A stretch of DNA of 33,415 nt, from NCBI GenBank assembly GCA_025459175.1, contig JALORC010000081.1:1-33415 (forward strand). The letters are read 5' to 3'. Under the pieces are notes generated by a model that ran no database searches, was not told the DNA's origin, and worked only from the letters and a program-made list of their open reading frames with translations. This DNA comes from Planctomycetota bacterium. Lineage in GTDB: Bacteria; Planctomycetota; UBA1135; UBA2386. Positions 16,164-23,847 of this stretch are shown here, one piece after another. Each line of letters starts with the position of its first letter. Within the stretch, counting starts at the first letter, position 1. Position numbers and translations under genes: made by a program.

Positions 16164-16267
16164 GCTTCCTCGAAACGGCAAACCCGACGAAAGTCGGTGA
16201 CGCAAAGCCATAGGGCCTTCGGTCCGGTTCCCGCCGGACCATGGCAGCCTGGTTCCCGAAATGAAGC
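16164..16267 (+). promoter_or_regulatory. Cyclic-di-GMP-I (GEMM-I) riboswitch
   Basis: The conserved GEMM-I core is present in order: GGCAAACC (16177-16184), a P2 stem ACCCGAC / GTCGGT capped by a GAAA tetraloop (16189-16192), GACGCAAAGCC (16199-16209), a P3 stem GCCAT / ATGGC (16207-16211 with 16241-16245) enclosing a strong GGTCCGG / CCGGACC hairpin, then AGCCTGGTT (16246-16254). P1 closes with GCTTC / GAAGC and TCG / CGA (16164-16172 with 16257-16267). The aptamer binds c-di-GMP. It sits 230 nt upstream of a FliA-type sigma gene, on the same strand. No intrinsic terminator is obvious downstream, so control may act on translation. Confidence 0.92.
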
Positions 16268-16497
16268 GAGGGATCACAGCGACCATCTGCAGCGCAACTC
16301 CTGCGCCTCCAGCATTGTCGCTCGTGCTCCCACGACTGACTCCAGCGACCCCGATCCAGGGGCCCGCGGGAAGGGAATCCAGCTTCGGCAGCGCGAACCG
16401 TAGCGAGGAATGGAGCCGCCACCGCGACCCGACGCCTGCCCGTCGGCTCGCGAGTTCTCGTTCCCTTCCCTCCTGACCGCCTCGCTGGAGTCTCACC

Positions 16498-17370
16498 ATG
16501 GCCAAGTCCGCCGCCGCGCTCCGTCCGTCCCCCCGCACCGCCGCCCCGATCAAGGCGCCCAAGGTTCTCGAGCCGAAGGCGGCCCCGAGCAGCGGCCCGC
16601 ACACGATGACGGAGTCGGAGCTCGAGGTGATCTGGAAGACGTTCAAGCGCACCCGCGACGAGAACCTGCGCAACACGCTGATCGAGCACCACATGCCGCT
16701 CGTGCGCTCGATCGCCGAACGCGTGCTGCAGACGCTGCCGAAGTCGATCGACGTCGACGACCTGAGCTCGGCCGGCACGTTCGGCCTGATGGACGCGATC
16801 AACGGCTTCGACCTGAGCCGCGGCATCAAGTTCAAGACCTACTGCACGACCCGCATCCGCGGCTCGATCCTCGACGAGCTGCGCAGCCAGGACTGGGTGC
16901 CGCGCCTCGTGCGCCTGAAGTCGCACCGCCTCGACCGCGCCATCCGCCAGCTCGAGGGCGAGCTCGGCCGCGCGCCGAACCAGATGGAGATCGCGCAGGT
17001 GCTCGGCATCTCGCTCGAGGAGCTGCAGGCCCACGAGGCCGAGGCCAACGCGAAGACGATCTTCTCGCTGTCGGAGAAGTGGGACGACGGCGACGAGGAG
17101 AAGGAGATGGAGAAGGTCGAGATCCTCGCCGACCGCAAGTCGGTGGATCCGGTCGACACCATCCAGCAGAGCGACGCCCTCGAGATGATCACCGGCAGCC
17201 TCACCAAGAAGGAGCGGCTGATCATCCTGATGTATTACTACGAGGGCCTGACGATGCGCGAGATCGGCGAGATCATGGAGCTGACCGAGTCGCGCGTCTG
17301 CCAGATCCACAGCAACGTGATGGCGCGCCTGAAGGCGCAGCTGGACCGCGCCCAGGGCACCAACGCCTGA
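16498..17370 (+). CDS. fliA: FliA/WhiG-family RNA polymerase sigma factor (first copy)
   Basis: The product is 290 aa. A Pro/Ala/Lys-rich N-terminal extension (1-35) precedes sigma region 1.2/2 (MPLVRSIAERVL, DLSSAGTFGLMDAINGF, GIKFKTYCTTRIRGSILDEL), region 3 (GRAPNQMEIAQVLGISLEEL) and region 4 with its helix-turn-helix (KKERLIILMYYYEGLTMREIG, ESRVCQIHSNVMARL). RIRGSILDELR followed by a W/R-rich linker is typical of FliA/WhiG group 3 factors. ATG 16498 has GGAG 7 nt upstream. It is preceded by a c-di-GMP riboswitch and followed by cheY, so it likely controls late motility genes. An acidic insert (DDGDEEKEMEK) lies between regions 3 and 4. Confidence 0.95.
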   Translation: MAKSAAALRPSPRTAAPIKAPKVLEPKAAPSSGPHTMTESELEVIWKTFKRTRDENLRNTLIEHHMPLVRSIAERVLQTLPKSIDVDDLSSAGTFGLMDAINGFDLSRGIKFKTYCTTRIRGSILDELRSQDWVPRLVRLKSHRLDRAIRQLEGELGRAPNQMEIAQVLGISLEELQAHEAEANAKTIFSLSEKWDDGDEEKEMEKVEILADRKSVDPVDTIQQSDALEMITGSLTKKERLIILMYYYEGLTMREIGEIMELTESRVCQIHSNVMARLKAQLDRAQGTNA

Positions 17371-17379
17371 TCGTGCGGC

Positions 17380-17400
17380 CGCCGGCACGCGAAGCCGGCG
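17380..17400 (+). terminator. GC hairpin after the sigma gene (possible terminator)
   Basis: CGCCGGC (17380-17386) and GCCGGCG (17394-17400) form a 7-bp stem with a 7-nt loop, 10 nt past the sigma stop codon. There is no T-run, so intrinsic termination is uncertain; it may only be an RNA-stabilising end. Confidence 0.3.
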
Positions 17401-17620
17401 CCCTGGCGATCGCTCCCCGCGCGCTGGCGTCGACGCCGCCGCGGGTGCACACCGCCAGCGACCGCGCGCTGGCGACTCGACGCGCGCAGCTCCGGACCAC
17501 GCCGCGAACGCGGCACGGCGCAGCGAAGCGCAGCCGCCGGGATCCTGCCGCGCGAGCGCACCGTGGACCGCGACCGCCCTGGCCCCATGCAATCGGCGCT
17601 TTGCCGCGCGCATCGGAACG

Positions 17621-17651
17621 ACTGAACCCCGCACGGCGGCGCGGCCGATAG
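17621..17651 (+). promoter_or_regulatory. Putative sigma-28-type promoter of cheY
   Basis: ACTGAACCC (17621-17629), 14 nt, then GCCGATAG (17644-17651). The last block equals the FliA -10 consensus GCCGATAA at 7 of 8 positions. The same two blocks with the same spacing occur at 27879-27908. It ends 34 nt before the cheY start codon. Confidence 0.55.
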
Positions 17652-17685
17652 CCCGCGCAACCAGAGGAGAGGGGAGTACCAGGAC

Positions 17686-18057
17686 ATGGCCAAGAACGTA
17701 CTGATCGTCGACGACTCCGCCACGATGCGGAAGATCATCATGCGCGGCATCCGCCAGGCGGGCATCGAGAACGCCGACTTCAAGGAAGCCGGGGACGGCG
17801 TCGAGGGCATGAAGGCGGTTGCCGACGGCAAGTTCGACCTGATCCTCAGCGACGTCAACATGCCGAACATGAACGGCCTCGACTTCGTCAAGGCGCTGAA
17901 GGAGCAGCTCGGCACACCGCCTCCGATCGTGATGATCACCACCGAGGGCAGCGAGGAGGTCATCAAGGAAGCGATGAGCCGCGGCGCCAAGGGCTACCTG
18001 AAGAAGCCTTTCACGCCGGAGAAGATCCAGGAAGTGATCGGACCGTTCCTGAAGTGA
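17686..18057 (+). CDS. cheY: CheY-like single-domain response regulator
   Basis: The product is 123 aa, one receiver domain and nothing else. The acidic pocket D9-D10, the phospho-acceptor D56 (LILSDVNMPNMNG), T85/T86 (MITTEG) and K106 (YLKKPF) are all present. It should carry phosphate from CheA to the flagellar switch. No cheA is in the window. ATG 17686 has a strong purine-rich site (GAGGAGAGGGGAG) upstream. It is followed by two CheC/CheX-family genes, whose relatives dephosphorylate CheY-P, which supports a chemotaxis role. Confidence 0.95.
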   Translation: MAKNVLIVDDSATMRKIIMRGIRQAGIENADFKEAGDGVEGMKAVADGKFDLILSDVNMPNMNGLDFVKALKEQLGTPPPIVMITTEGSEEVIKEAMSRGAKGYLKKPFTPEKIQEVIGPFLK

Positions 18058-18138
18058 GCGGTGGCGATCGCCGGGGCTGGCCCGGCGGGACGGCGGAGCG
18101 GTGAGTTTGCGTCGGGGGCGAGTGGGAGAGGTACTGCA

Positions 18139-18630
18139 ATGACGATCCAGACATTGGAACCGCACCTCGTCGAGAGCCTGCGGCAATCGGCTCGGGAGAT
18201 CCTCGAGACGATGGTCTTCCTGGTGCCGCGGGAGATCACCGCCATGGCCGAGGAGCACTGCTCGTTCGAGGCGGAGGTCATCGGGCTGCTGGGCTTCACC
18301 GGCACTCGCTCGGGCACCTTCGTGGTGCGCACCGACGAGGCGATGGCGAAGACCGTGGCCGCCAAGATGCTGATGATGGAGCCGGCCGAGCTCGGCTCGT
18401 TCCAGGAAGCCGCCGACGGCTTCGGCGAGCTGGTCAACATGCTGGCCGGCAACTTCAAGAATGCCTGGGTCGCCGGCGGCAACCAGATGGACCTGTCGGT
18501 GCCGAACGTGATCCACAACGGCAGCGTGAGCGTGCGCTCCGAGAGCCCCGGCAGCCTGCGCTCGCGAGTTCGCATCATCCTGGACCAGGGCACGCTCGAC
18601 ATCGGCGTGCACTTCGAGAGCAAACACTGA
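18139..18630 (+). CDS. CheX-like chemotaxis phosphatase
   Basis: The product is 163 aa from ATG 18139, with GGGAGAGG 7 nt upstream; an in-frame extension upstream has no ribosome site. The central helix GFGELVNMLAGNFKNAW carries the E-x-x-N catalytic pair of CheC/CheX (E97, N100), which removes phosphate from CheY-P. Length and single motif fit CheX rather than two-site CheC. Strands such as GTFVVRTDEAMAKTVAAKML precede it. It follows cheY at 81 nt, and both are likely in one transcript. Confidence 0.85.
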   Translation: MTIQTLEPHLVESLRQSAREILETMVFLVPREITAMAEEHCSFEAEVIGLLGFTGTRSGTFVVRTDEAMAKTVAAKMLMMEPAELGSFQEAADGFGELVNMLAGNFKNAWVAGGNQMDLSVPNVIHNGSVSVRSESPGSLRSRVRIILDQGTLDIGVHFESKH

Positions 18631-18711
18631 CCCTGTGGAACGGGCACCCGGCCGCCGCCGCACCGCGGTCTTCCCGGTGCTCGCGGCGCGCACCGGCAGT
18701 GCGCACGAACC

Positions 18712-19821
18712 ATGACGGCGACGACCCTAAAACCAGGAACCGGCAAGGAGCTCAAGCGGCTCTTCGCACTGCTCTCGGCGTCGATCAGCGAGACCCTCGG
18801 GTCGCTGATCAGTCGTGAGATCACGGTCCGCCCGAGCGAGCCGGCGCTGCAGGACGTCGATGCGTTCCTCGCCGACCTGCCGCGGACCTGCGCGGTGGCG
18901 CGCGGGGCCCTCGACAAGGGCTTCGCCGGCAAGTCGTTCCAGGCGATCATCGAGGTCGCCGACGCGATCGCGATGGCGGGCCTGCTGATGATGACGCCCG
19001 AGGACGTCGTCAACCAACGCCGCACCAAGGGCACGCTGGAGGGCGAGGACGCCGAGGCCTTCGGCGAACTCGGCAACGTGCTCTACTCCGGGCTCGGCGG
19101 CGTGCTGCGCGAGCAGGTCGGCAACATCGACATCCGCTTCCAGGACCACGGCGTGATCAAGCCGGGCGTCGACAAGAACGGCGTGCTCGGCAGCGGCAAC
19201 CTGGTCGTGTTCGGCTTCCGCATGAAGGTCGGCGACTACCCGGAATCGACCGGCGCGCTGGCCGTCGACCTCGCCACCGCCGAGGCCTGGAACAAGTCAC
19301 CGCTCGAGTTCGGCGGCGGCGAGGCCCCCGCCGGCGCCGCGGCACCCGCACCGGCGGCACCGACCGCGGTACGGCCCGAGGACGAGGGGCTGGAGAGCAT
19401 CCCGCTGGCGCCGGTGCGCGGCACGCTGGCGGCGTTCGTGCTGCAGGGCGACGCCCTGCGCATGCTGCGGCGCAGCTGCCGTCGGGTCGGCTTCGAACTG
19501 CGGCGCCACGGCCGCGGCGAGATCCCCAATCCGGCCGCGCACCGCAACGAAGTCGTCGTGCTCGACGTGCCACCCGGCGAGGAACGGCGCTTCGACTGGT
19601 GCCGCCGCCTGAAGGAGATGTCGACCAGCACCAAGGTCGTGCTGCTGCTGCACCACCCGTCCCGCCCGCGCGTGACCCAGGCGTTCCTGTCGAAGGCCGA
19701 CGCGATCCTGGGCTTCCCGTGCGACGAGATGCAGCTGTCGCAGAAGCTCGGCACGCTGCTGCCGCCGGCCCCGGCTCCGGCGCCCGCGGGCGACCCGGCG
19801 CCGCCCGCGGCCCCGGCGTGA
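18712..19821 (+). CDS. CheC/CheX-like protein fused to a degenerate receiver domain
   Basis: The product is 369 aa. The N-terminal domain (1-205) resembles CheC/CheX, with EAFGELGNVLYSGLGG holding E119 and N122 in the E-x-x-N arrangement. A low-complexity Ala/Pro linker (about 207-222) follows. The C-terminal domain (about 240-350) alternates strands and helices like a receiver (AAFVLQGDALRMLRRSCRR, NEVVVLDVPP, TKVVLLLHHPSRP, ADAILGFPCDEMQLSQKL), but the acidic pocket and Thr/Lys motifs are not evident, so it is a pseudo-receiver. It may bring the phosphatase to a partner. ATG 18712 follows a weakly marked upstream region. Confidence 0.8.
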   Translation: MTATTLKPGTGKELKRLFALLSASISETLGSLISREITVRPSEPALQDVDAFLADLPRTCAVARGALDKGFAGKSFQAIIEVADAIAMAGLLMMTPEDVVNQRRTKGTLEGEDAEAFGELGNVLYSGLGGVLREQVGNIDIRFQDHGVIKPGVDKNGVLGSGNLVVFGFRMKVGDYPESTGALAVDLATAEAWNKSPLEFGGGEAPAGAAAPAPAAPTAVRPEDEGLESIPLAPVRGTLAAFVLQGDALRMLRRSCRRVGFELRRHGRGEIPNPAAHRNEVVVLDVPPGEERRFDWCRRLKEMSTSTKVVLLLHHPSRPRVTQAFLSKADAILGFPCDEMQLSQKLGTLLPPAPAPAPAGDPAPPAAPA

Positions 19822-19825
19822 ACGA

Positions 19826-20029
19826 TCAGCCGCCGCCGGCCTCGCGCGCGACCTGGCGCAGCCGTCGCACTTCGTCCGCAGTCGCACGCGCCGACGCGAC
19901 GATGCTCGCCATCGCCGCCCGCCAGTCGGCGACCGCCTCGCTGCCCTGCGCCAGTTCGGCCTGGATCTCGATCGTGCCGAGCAGGTTGTTGACGCGGTGC
20001 ACCAGGTCGTCGAACGGTGTGCGGCTCAT
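19826..20029 (-). CDS. Small protein resembling a lone histidine-kinase DHp helix pair
   Basis: The product is 67 aa. FDDLVHRVNNLLGTIEIQ looks like the H-box of a sensor kinase (His followed by R-V-N-N-L-L), and the second half is one long helix (ADEVRRLRQVARE). There is no ATPase domain. It is the only minus-strand gene inside the motility cluster; its stop is 4 nt from the stop of the CheC-like gene and it is divergent from fliO. It could be a phosphotransfer or dimerisation piece that docks with CheY-like receivers, or a remnant. The call rests on one motif and correct codon statistics by eye. Confidence 0.6.
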   Translation of the reverse strand: MSRTPFDDLVHRVNNLLGTIEIQAELAQGSEAVADWRAAMASIVASARATADEVRRLRQVAREAGGG

Positions 20030-20180
20030 GGTCCGGGCAGGCTAGCCGCGGGCGTACGGAACGGCGACGCGCTGTGCAGCGCGACGACGATCGAATCCGC
20101 CGACTCGCCCACGCCGCCACAAGATGTGGTGGTTCCGAGCTTGGCACGTCGGGTGCGAACGGGGAGCCGTGAGGTTCCCG

Positions 20181-20846
20181 ATGAAGTCGACGCCCAAGTG
20201 GTTCCTGATCCCGCCAGCCATCGCCGCGATGCTGATCCTCGGCACCTTGTCGATGCAGGGCGGGGGTCCTGCCGCCGCCAAGCCCGATCCACGTGCGGCG
20301 GCGCCGGCCGGCGCCGGGGTGCCGATCGAGGGCGACCTGCAGAAGAACCCGCGCCCCGCGCCGGCCCTGCCGCGCACGCCGGACCTGTGGCAGATGTCGA
20401 GCGCGCTGCTCGGCGTGTTGCTGCTCGGTGCCGGCGCGATCGTGCTGCTGCGCCGACTGCGGCAGGGACCGGGTCCGAAGGCGGGCCAGAACCTGATCGC
20501 GCTGCGACAGACGCTGCGCCTGTCGCCGCGGCAGGCGATCCACGCGATCGAGTTCGACGAACGCATCCTGCTGGTCGGCGACAGCGACAAGGGCCTGGTG
20601 CTGCTCGAGCACGGCCGGCTGCCCGATCGCCTCGCCGACGAGGCGGAGGTGCTCGCCCGCGGCACCGGGGTCGACACCACCGTCGGCGACAGCGACGACG
20701 GCGCCGTGCCGAAGAACCTGGTGATCCCGCGCCCGGCGCGCCCGGGGACCCCGGCCCCGACCACCACGACCGCACCGGCGCCCGCGGCTCCGGCGGTCGG
20801 GCTCGGGGACTTCCGCACGCTGCTGAAGAAGGCAGGTCGCCCGTGA
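20181..20846 (+). CDS. fliO: Flagellar assembly protein FliO-like
   Basis: The product is 221 aa from ATG 20181, with GAGG 6 nt upstream. An N-terminal hydrophobic stretch (about 8-24) and a second helix (SSALLGVLLLGAGAIVLLRRL, about 73-93) are followed by the FliO-type beta region (LIALRQTLRLSPRQAIHAIEFDERILLVGDSDKGLVLLEH, described in pieces) and a Pro/Thr/Ala-rich tail. FliO helps assemble the FliP ring. The call leans on its position: its TGA overlaps the fliP GTG and it opens the fliOPQR-flhBA run. FliO is poorly conserved in sequence. Confidence 0.85.
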   Translation: MKSTPKWFLIPPAIAAMLILGTLSMQGGGPAAAKPDPRAAAPAGAGVPIEGDLQKNPRPAPALPRTPDLWQMSSALLGVLLLGAGAIVLLRRLRQGPGPKAGQNLIALRQTLRLSPRQAIHAIEFDERILLVGDSDKGLVLLEHGRLPDRLADEAEVLARGTGVDTTVGDSDDGAVPKNLVIPRPARPGTPAPTTTTAPAPAAPAVGLGDFRTLLKKAGRP

Positions 20847-21682
20847 GCGCGTTCCGCCTCTTGCTGCTGGTGCTCGGCCTGCTGCTGCCGCTGTCCGCAC
20901 AGTCGACCGCACCCACCTCGCCACCGAGCACACCGACGCTCGTGTCGCCGAGCCTCGATCCGCTGCTGGCCGGCGCCGTCGCCGCCCAGGATCCCACCGG
21001 CACCGGCGGTCCCGGCGTGTCGCTGCAGATCCGCACCGGCGACGGCAAGCAGACGCTCGGCTCGGCGATCGAGATCATGCTGCTGATGACGCTGCTGGCG
21101 ATGGCGCCGGCGATCGTCATGACGATGACCTGCTTCACGCGCATCGTGATCGTGCTGTCGTTCCTGAAGCGCGCGATGTCGATGCAGGACCTGCCGCCGG
21201 CGATGATCACCACCGGCTTCGCGCTGTTCATGACGATCTTCGTCATGCGGCCGGTGGTCGGCGACATCTACGACCAGGCCTACCTGCCCTACGTCGAGAA
21301 CCGCATGGACTGGCGCGAGGCCGCCGACATCGCCGGCCAGCGCATGAACCGCTTCATGCTGGCGCAGACGCGCGAGGAGGACGTCGCGCTGATCCTCGAA
21401 CTGAGCCGCACGCCCCGCCCGGCCACCGCGATGGCGACGCCGTTCCACGTCACCGTGCCGGCGTTCGTGCTGTCGGAGATCAAGACCGCGTTCCAGATGG
21501 GCTTCGTGCTGTTCCTGCCCTTCGTCGTCATCGATCTGGTGATCAGCTCGATCCTGGTCTCGATGGGCATGTTCAGCCTGCCGCCGGTGGTCGTGTCGAC
21601 GCCGCTGAAGCTGCTGCTGTTCATCCTGGTCGGCGGCTGGGACCTCGTCGTCACCTCGCTCGCCCAGAGCTTCGCCCCCTGA
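20843..21682 (+). CDS. fliP: Flagellar export gate protein FliP
   Basis: The product is 279 aa from GTG 20843, overlapping the fliO stop by 4 nt. It has a signal peptide (FRLLLLVLGLLLPLSAQS), a 40-residue Ser/Thr/Pro linker, then the FliP core: IEIMLLMTLLAMAPAIVMTM, CFTRIVIVLSFLKRAM, a periplasmic loop, then PAFVLSEIKTAFQMGF, LPFVVIDLVISSILVSMGMF and PLKLLLFILVGGW. FliP forms the pentameric core of the type III export channel. All hallmark segments are present. Confidence 0.97.
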   Translation: MSAFRLLLLVLGLLLPLSAQSTAPTSPPSTPTLVSPSLDPLLAGAVAAQDPTGTGGPGVSLQIRTGDGKQTLGSAIEIMLLMTLLAMAPAIVMTMTCFTRIVIVLSFLKRAMSMQDLPPAMITTGFALFMTIFVMRPVVGDIYDQAYLPYVENRMDWREAADIAGQRMNRFMLAQTREEDVALILELSRTPRPATAMATPFHVTVPAFVLSEIKTAFQMGFVLFLPFVVIDLVISSILVSMGMFSLPPVVVSTPLKLLLFILVGGWDLVVTSLAQSFAP

Positions 21683-21694
21683 TCGGAGATCACC

Positions 21695-21970
21695 ATGGGA
21701 CACGAGACACTGCTCGATCTGGCCAAGACCACGTTGCTGACCGCGCTGATGATCTGCGCCCCCGCGCTGCTCGTCGGCATGCTGGTCGGCCTCGCGGTCA
21801 GCTTCTTCCAGACCGTCACCTCGCTGCAGGAACAGACGCTGACGATCGTGCCGAAGATGCTGGCGGTGCTCGCCACCATCATCGTGCTGATGCCGTGGAT
21901 CCTCGGCACGCTGCGCGAGTACACGGCGACCCTGTTCCAGAACCTCGCCGCCTACGGGCTCGGCAGCTGA
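21695..21970 (+). CDS. fliQ: Flagellar export gate protein FliQ
   Basis: The product is 91 aa with two membrane helices. It shows the FliQ pattern: LVGMLVGLAVSFFQTVTS, LQEQTLTIVPKMLAV. FliQ lines the export gate with FliP and FliR. ATG 21695 is 12 nt after the fliP stop, with CGGAG 7 nt upstream. Confidence 0.96.
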   Translation: MGHETLLDLAKTTLLTALMICAPALLVGMLVGLAVSFFQTVTSLQEQTLTIVPKMLAVLATIIVLMPWILGTLREYTATLFQNLAAYGLGS

Positions 21971-21983
21971 CCCGGACCCGACG

Positions 21984-22751
21984 ATGGACCTGCTGCTGGC
22001 CCAGGACTACGCGACGTCGTTCTTCCTGCACGTGGTGCGGGCCGGGGCGTTCTTCGCCGTGGTGCCGCTGTTCGGCCGGCAGACCGACTCGTTCATCCTG
22101 CGCCTGGTGCTGTCGATCGCGCTCGGCGGCGTGTTCTGGTGGGTCGGCGACCAGCGCATCGACACCCCGGGCAACGTGCTGGCCCTCGGCGTCATCGCGA
22201 TGCGCGAGGTGGTCATCGGCGTGGCGCTCGGCTTCGCGCTGTCGACGATGACGTCGATGCTGCAGAGCGCCGGCGAGATCGTGAGCTCCGAGATGGGCTT
22301 CTCGATGGCCCGCACGATGAACCCGGAGAGCGGCATCGACGCCACCGTGGTCTCGCAGCTGCTGCAGGTGGTCGGCTTCCTGCTGATCCTGCAGTTCGAC
22401 CTGCACCACGAGGCGCTGCGCGTGCTCGAGCAGACCTACCGCGCCTGCCCGATCGGCCAGCCGTTCGACCTCGAGCCGATCTGCATGGGCCTGCAGGCGC
22501 TGATCGGCGGCAGCGTGCAGCTGGCGGTGCAGTACTGCTTCCCGGTCCTCGGCCTGATGCTGCTGCTGTCGGTAGCGATGGTGCTGCTCGGCCGCGCGGT
22601 ACCGCAGATCAACCTGATGGAGTTCGGCTTCGCGCTGCGGGTGCTGGTCGCTCTGGCTGCCATGGCCTGGTTCCTCGTCGAGGGATCGCCGTTCCTGCTC
22701 CACACCTTCCACGCCATCCTCGACGGTGCGCGTGACATGTTCCCGGTCTGA
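21984..22751 (+). CDS. fliR: Flagellar export gate protein FliR
   Basis: The product is 255 aa with about six membrane helices. Family segments include RAGAFFAVVPLFGRQ near the start, GVALGFALSTMTSMLQSAGEIVSSEMG with the conserved glycine-rich stretch, and a late region QINLMEFGFALRVLVALAAMAW. FliR closes the FliPQR core. The start is 13 nt after fliQ, and flhB begins 2 nt after its stop, so translation is probably coupled. Confidence 0.95.
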   Translation: MDLLLAQDYATSFFLHVVRAGAFFAVVPLFGRQTDSFILRLVLSIALGGVFWWVGDQRIDTPGNVLALGVIAMREVVIGVALGFALSTMTSMLQSAGEIVSSEMGFSMARTMNPESGIDATVVSQLLQVVGFLLILQFDLHHEALRVLEQTYRACPIGQPFDLEPICMGLQALIGGSVQLAVQYCFPVLGLMLLLSVAMVLLGRAVPQINLMEFGFALRVLVALAAMAWFLVEGSPFLLHTFHAILDGARDMFPV

Positions 22752-22753
22752 CC

Positions 22754-23830
22754 ATGGCGATGTTCGGGGACGACGACGGGAAAACCGAGAAGCCGACGCC
22801 GCAGCGGCTCGACGAGGTCCGCAACCGCGGCGACTCGCCGCTGTCGCGCGAACTGGTGCAGGGCGGCGTGCTGTTCACCGCCGCGGTGGTGCTGTCGTGG
22901 ACCGGCGGCTGGCTGATCGACGCGCTGCAGACGCTGCTGCGCCGCGGGTTGACGGTCGACCTCGACGAACACCAGCTGACCGACGTAGGTGGCATCTGCC
23001 GCGAACTCACCGCCGCGATGCGCATCATCGGGCCGCCGTTCGCGACCATCGTGATGACGCTGGTCGGTGCGACGCTGCTGCTCGGCTACGGCCAGATCGG
23101 CATCCGCTGGTCGCGCGAGGTGCTCGGCTTCAAGCTCGAACGCATCAACCCGCTGACCAACTGGAAGCGCGTGTTCAACGTGCAGGCGCTGGTGCGCACC
23201 GGCTTCGCCGCGATCAAGCTCGCGGTGCTGGTGGCGATCCTGTGGCTGGTGGTCGGCAACCGCATCCCCGGCCTGCTGCACCTGCACGAACAGCCGATCG
23301 CGACCGCGGCCGGCGAGGTCGCCGACCTCGCGCTGCTGCTGCTGCTCTGGGTCGGCGCCGTTGTCACCGTGATCGCCGCCGCCGACTGGCTCTGGCAGCG
23401 CCGCCAGTTCGAGCAACGCAACATGATGACCAAGCAGGAGGTCGGCGACGAGCGCAAGCGCAGCGAGGGCGATCCGGCGATCAAGAGCCGGCAACGCAAG
23501 GCGCGCAACGACCTGCTGAAGCAGCGCATGATGACCGCGGTGCCGAAGGCCGACGTCATCGTCACCAACCCGACCCACTTCGCCGTGGCACTGCGCTACG
23601 ACCGCAAGCGCGACGCGGCACCGGTCGTCGTCGCCAAGGGCGTGGACGAGATCGCGCTGCACATCCGCACGCTGGCCAAGGAGCACGGGGTACCGCTGAT
23701 GGAGGACCCGCCGCTGGCGCGCGCGCTCTACCGCGCCGTCAAGGTCGGCCAGACCGTGCCCGAGAAGTTCTACCAGGCCGTCGCCACCGTGCTCGGCCAC
23801 GTCTACCGGCTCAAGAACCGCACGGCGTGA
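22754..23830 (+). CDS. flhB: Flagellar export switch protein FlhB
   Basis: The product is 358 aa. The N-terminus KTEKPTPQRLDEVRNRG is the family hallmark, followed by four membrane helices (about 36-58, 92-112, 148-170, 192-212) and the cytoplasmic switch domain. The self-cleavage motif NPTH is at residues 272-275 (VTNPTHFAVALRYD), where the cut after Asn changes export from rod-hook to filament substrates. The C-terminus shows ARALYRAVKVGQTVPEKFYQ as usual. Normal length. Confidence 0.97.
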   Translation: MAMFGDDDGKTEKPTPQRLDEVRNRGDSPLSRELVQGGVLFTAAVVLSWTGGWLIDALQTLLRRGLTVDLDEHQLTDVGGICRELTAAMRIIGPPFATIVMTLVGATLLLGYGQIGIRWSREVLGFKLERINPLTNWKRVFNVQALVRTGFAAIKLAVLVAILWLVVGNRIPGLLHLHEQPIATAAGEVADLALLLLLWVGAVVTVIAAADWLWQRRQFEQRNMMTKQEVGDERKRSEGDPAIKSRQRKARNDLLKQRMMTAVPKADVIVTNPTHFAVALRYDRKRDAAPVVVAKGVDEIALHIRTLAKEHGVPLMEDPPLARALYRAVKVGQTVPEKFYQAVATVLGHVYRLKNRTA

Positions 23831-23847
23831 ACGAGGACCACTGAACC

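Larger units (their letters stand above)
17371..17685. other. Intergenic region between sigma gene and cheY
   Basis: This stretch of 315 nt has no credible gene. It holds a GC hairpin right after the sigma stop, a putative sigma-28-type promoter near its end, and a purine-rich ribosome site (GAGGAGAGGGGAG, about 10 nt before cheY). Confidence 0.6.
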
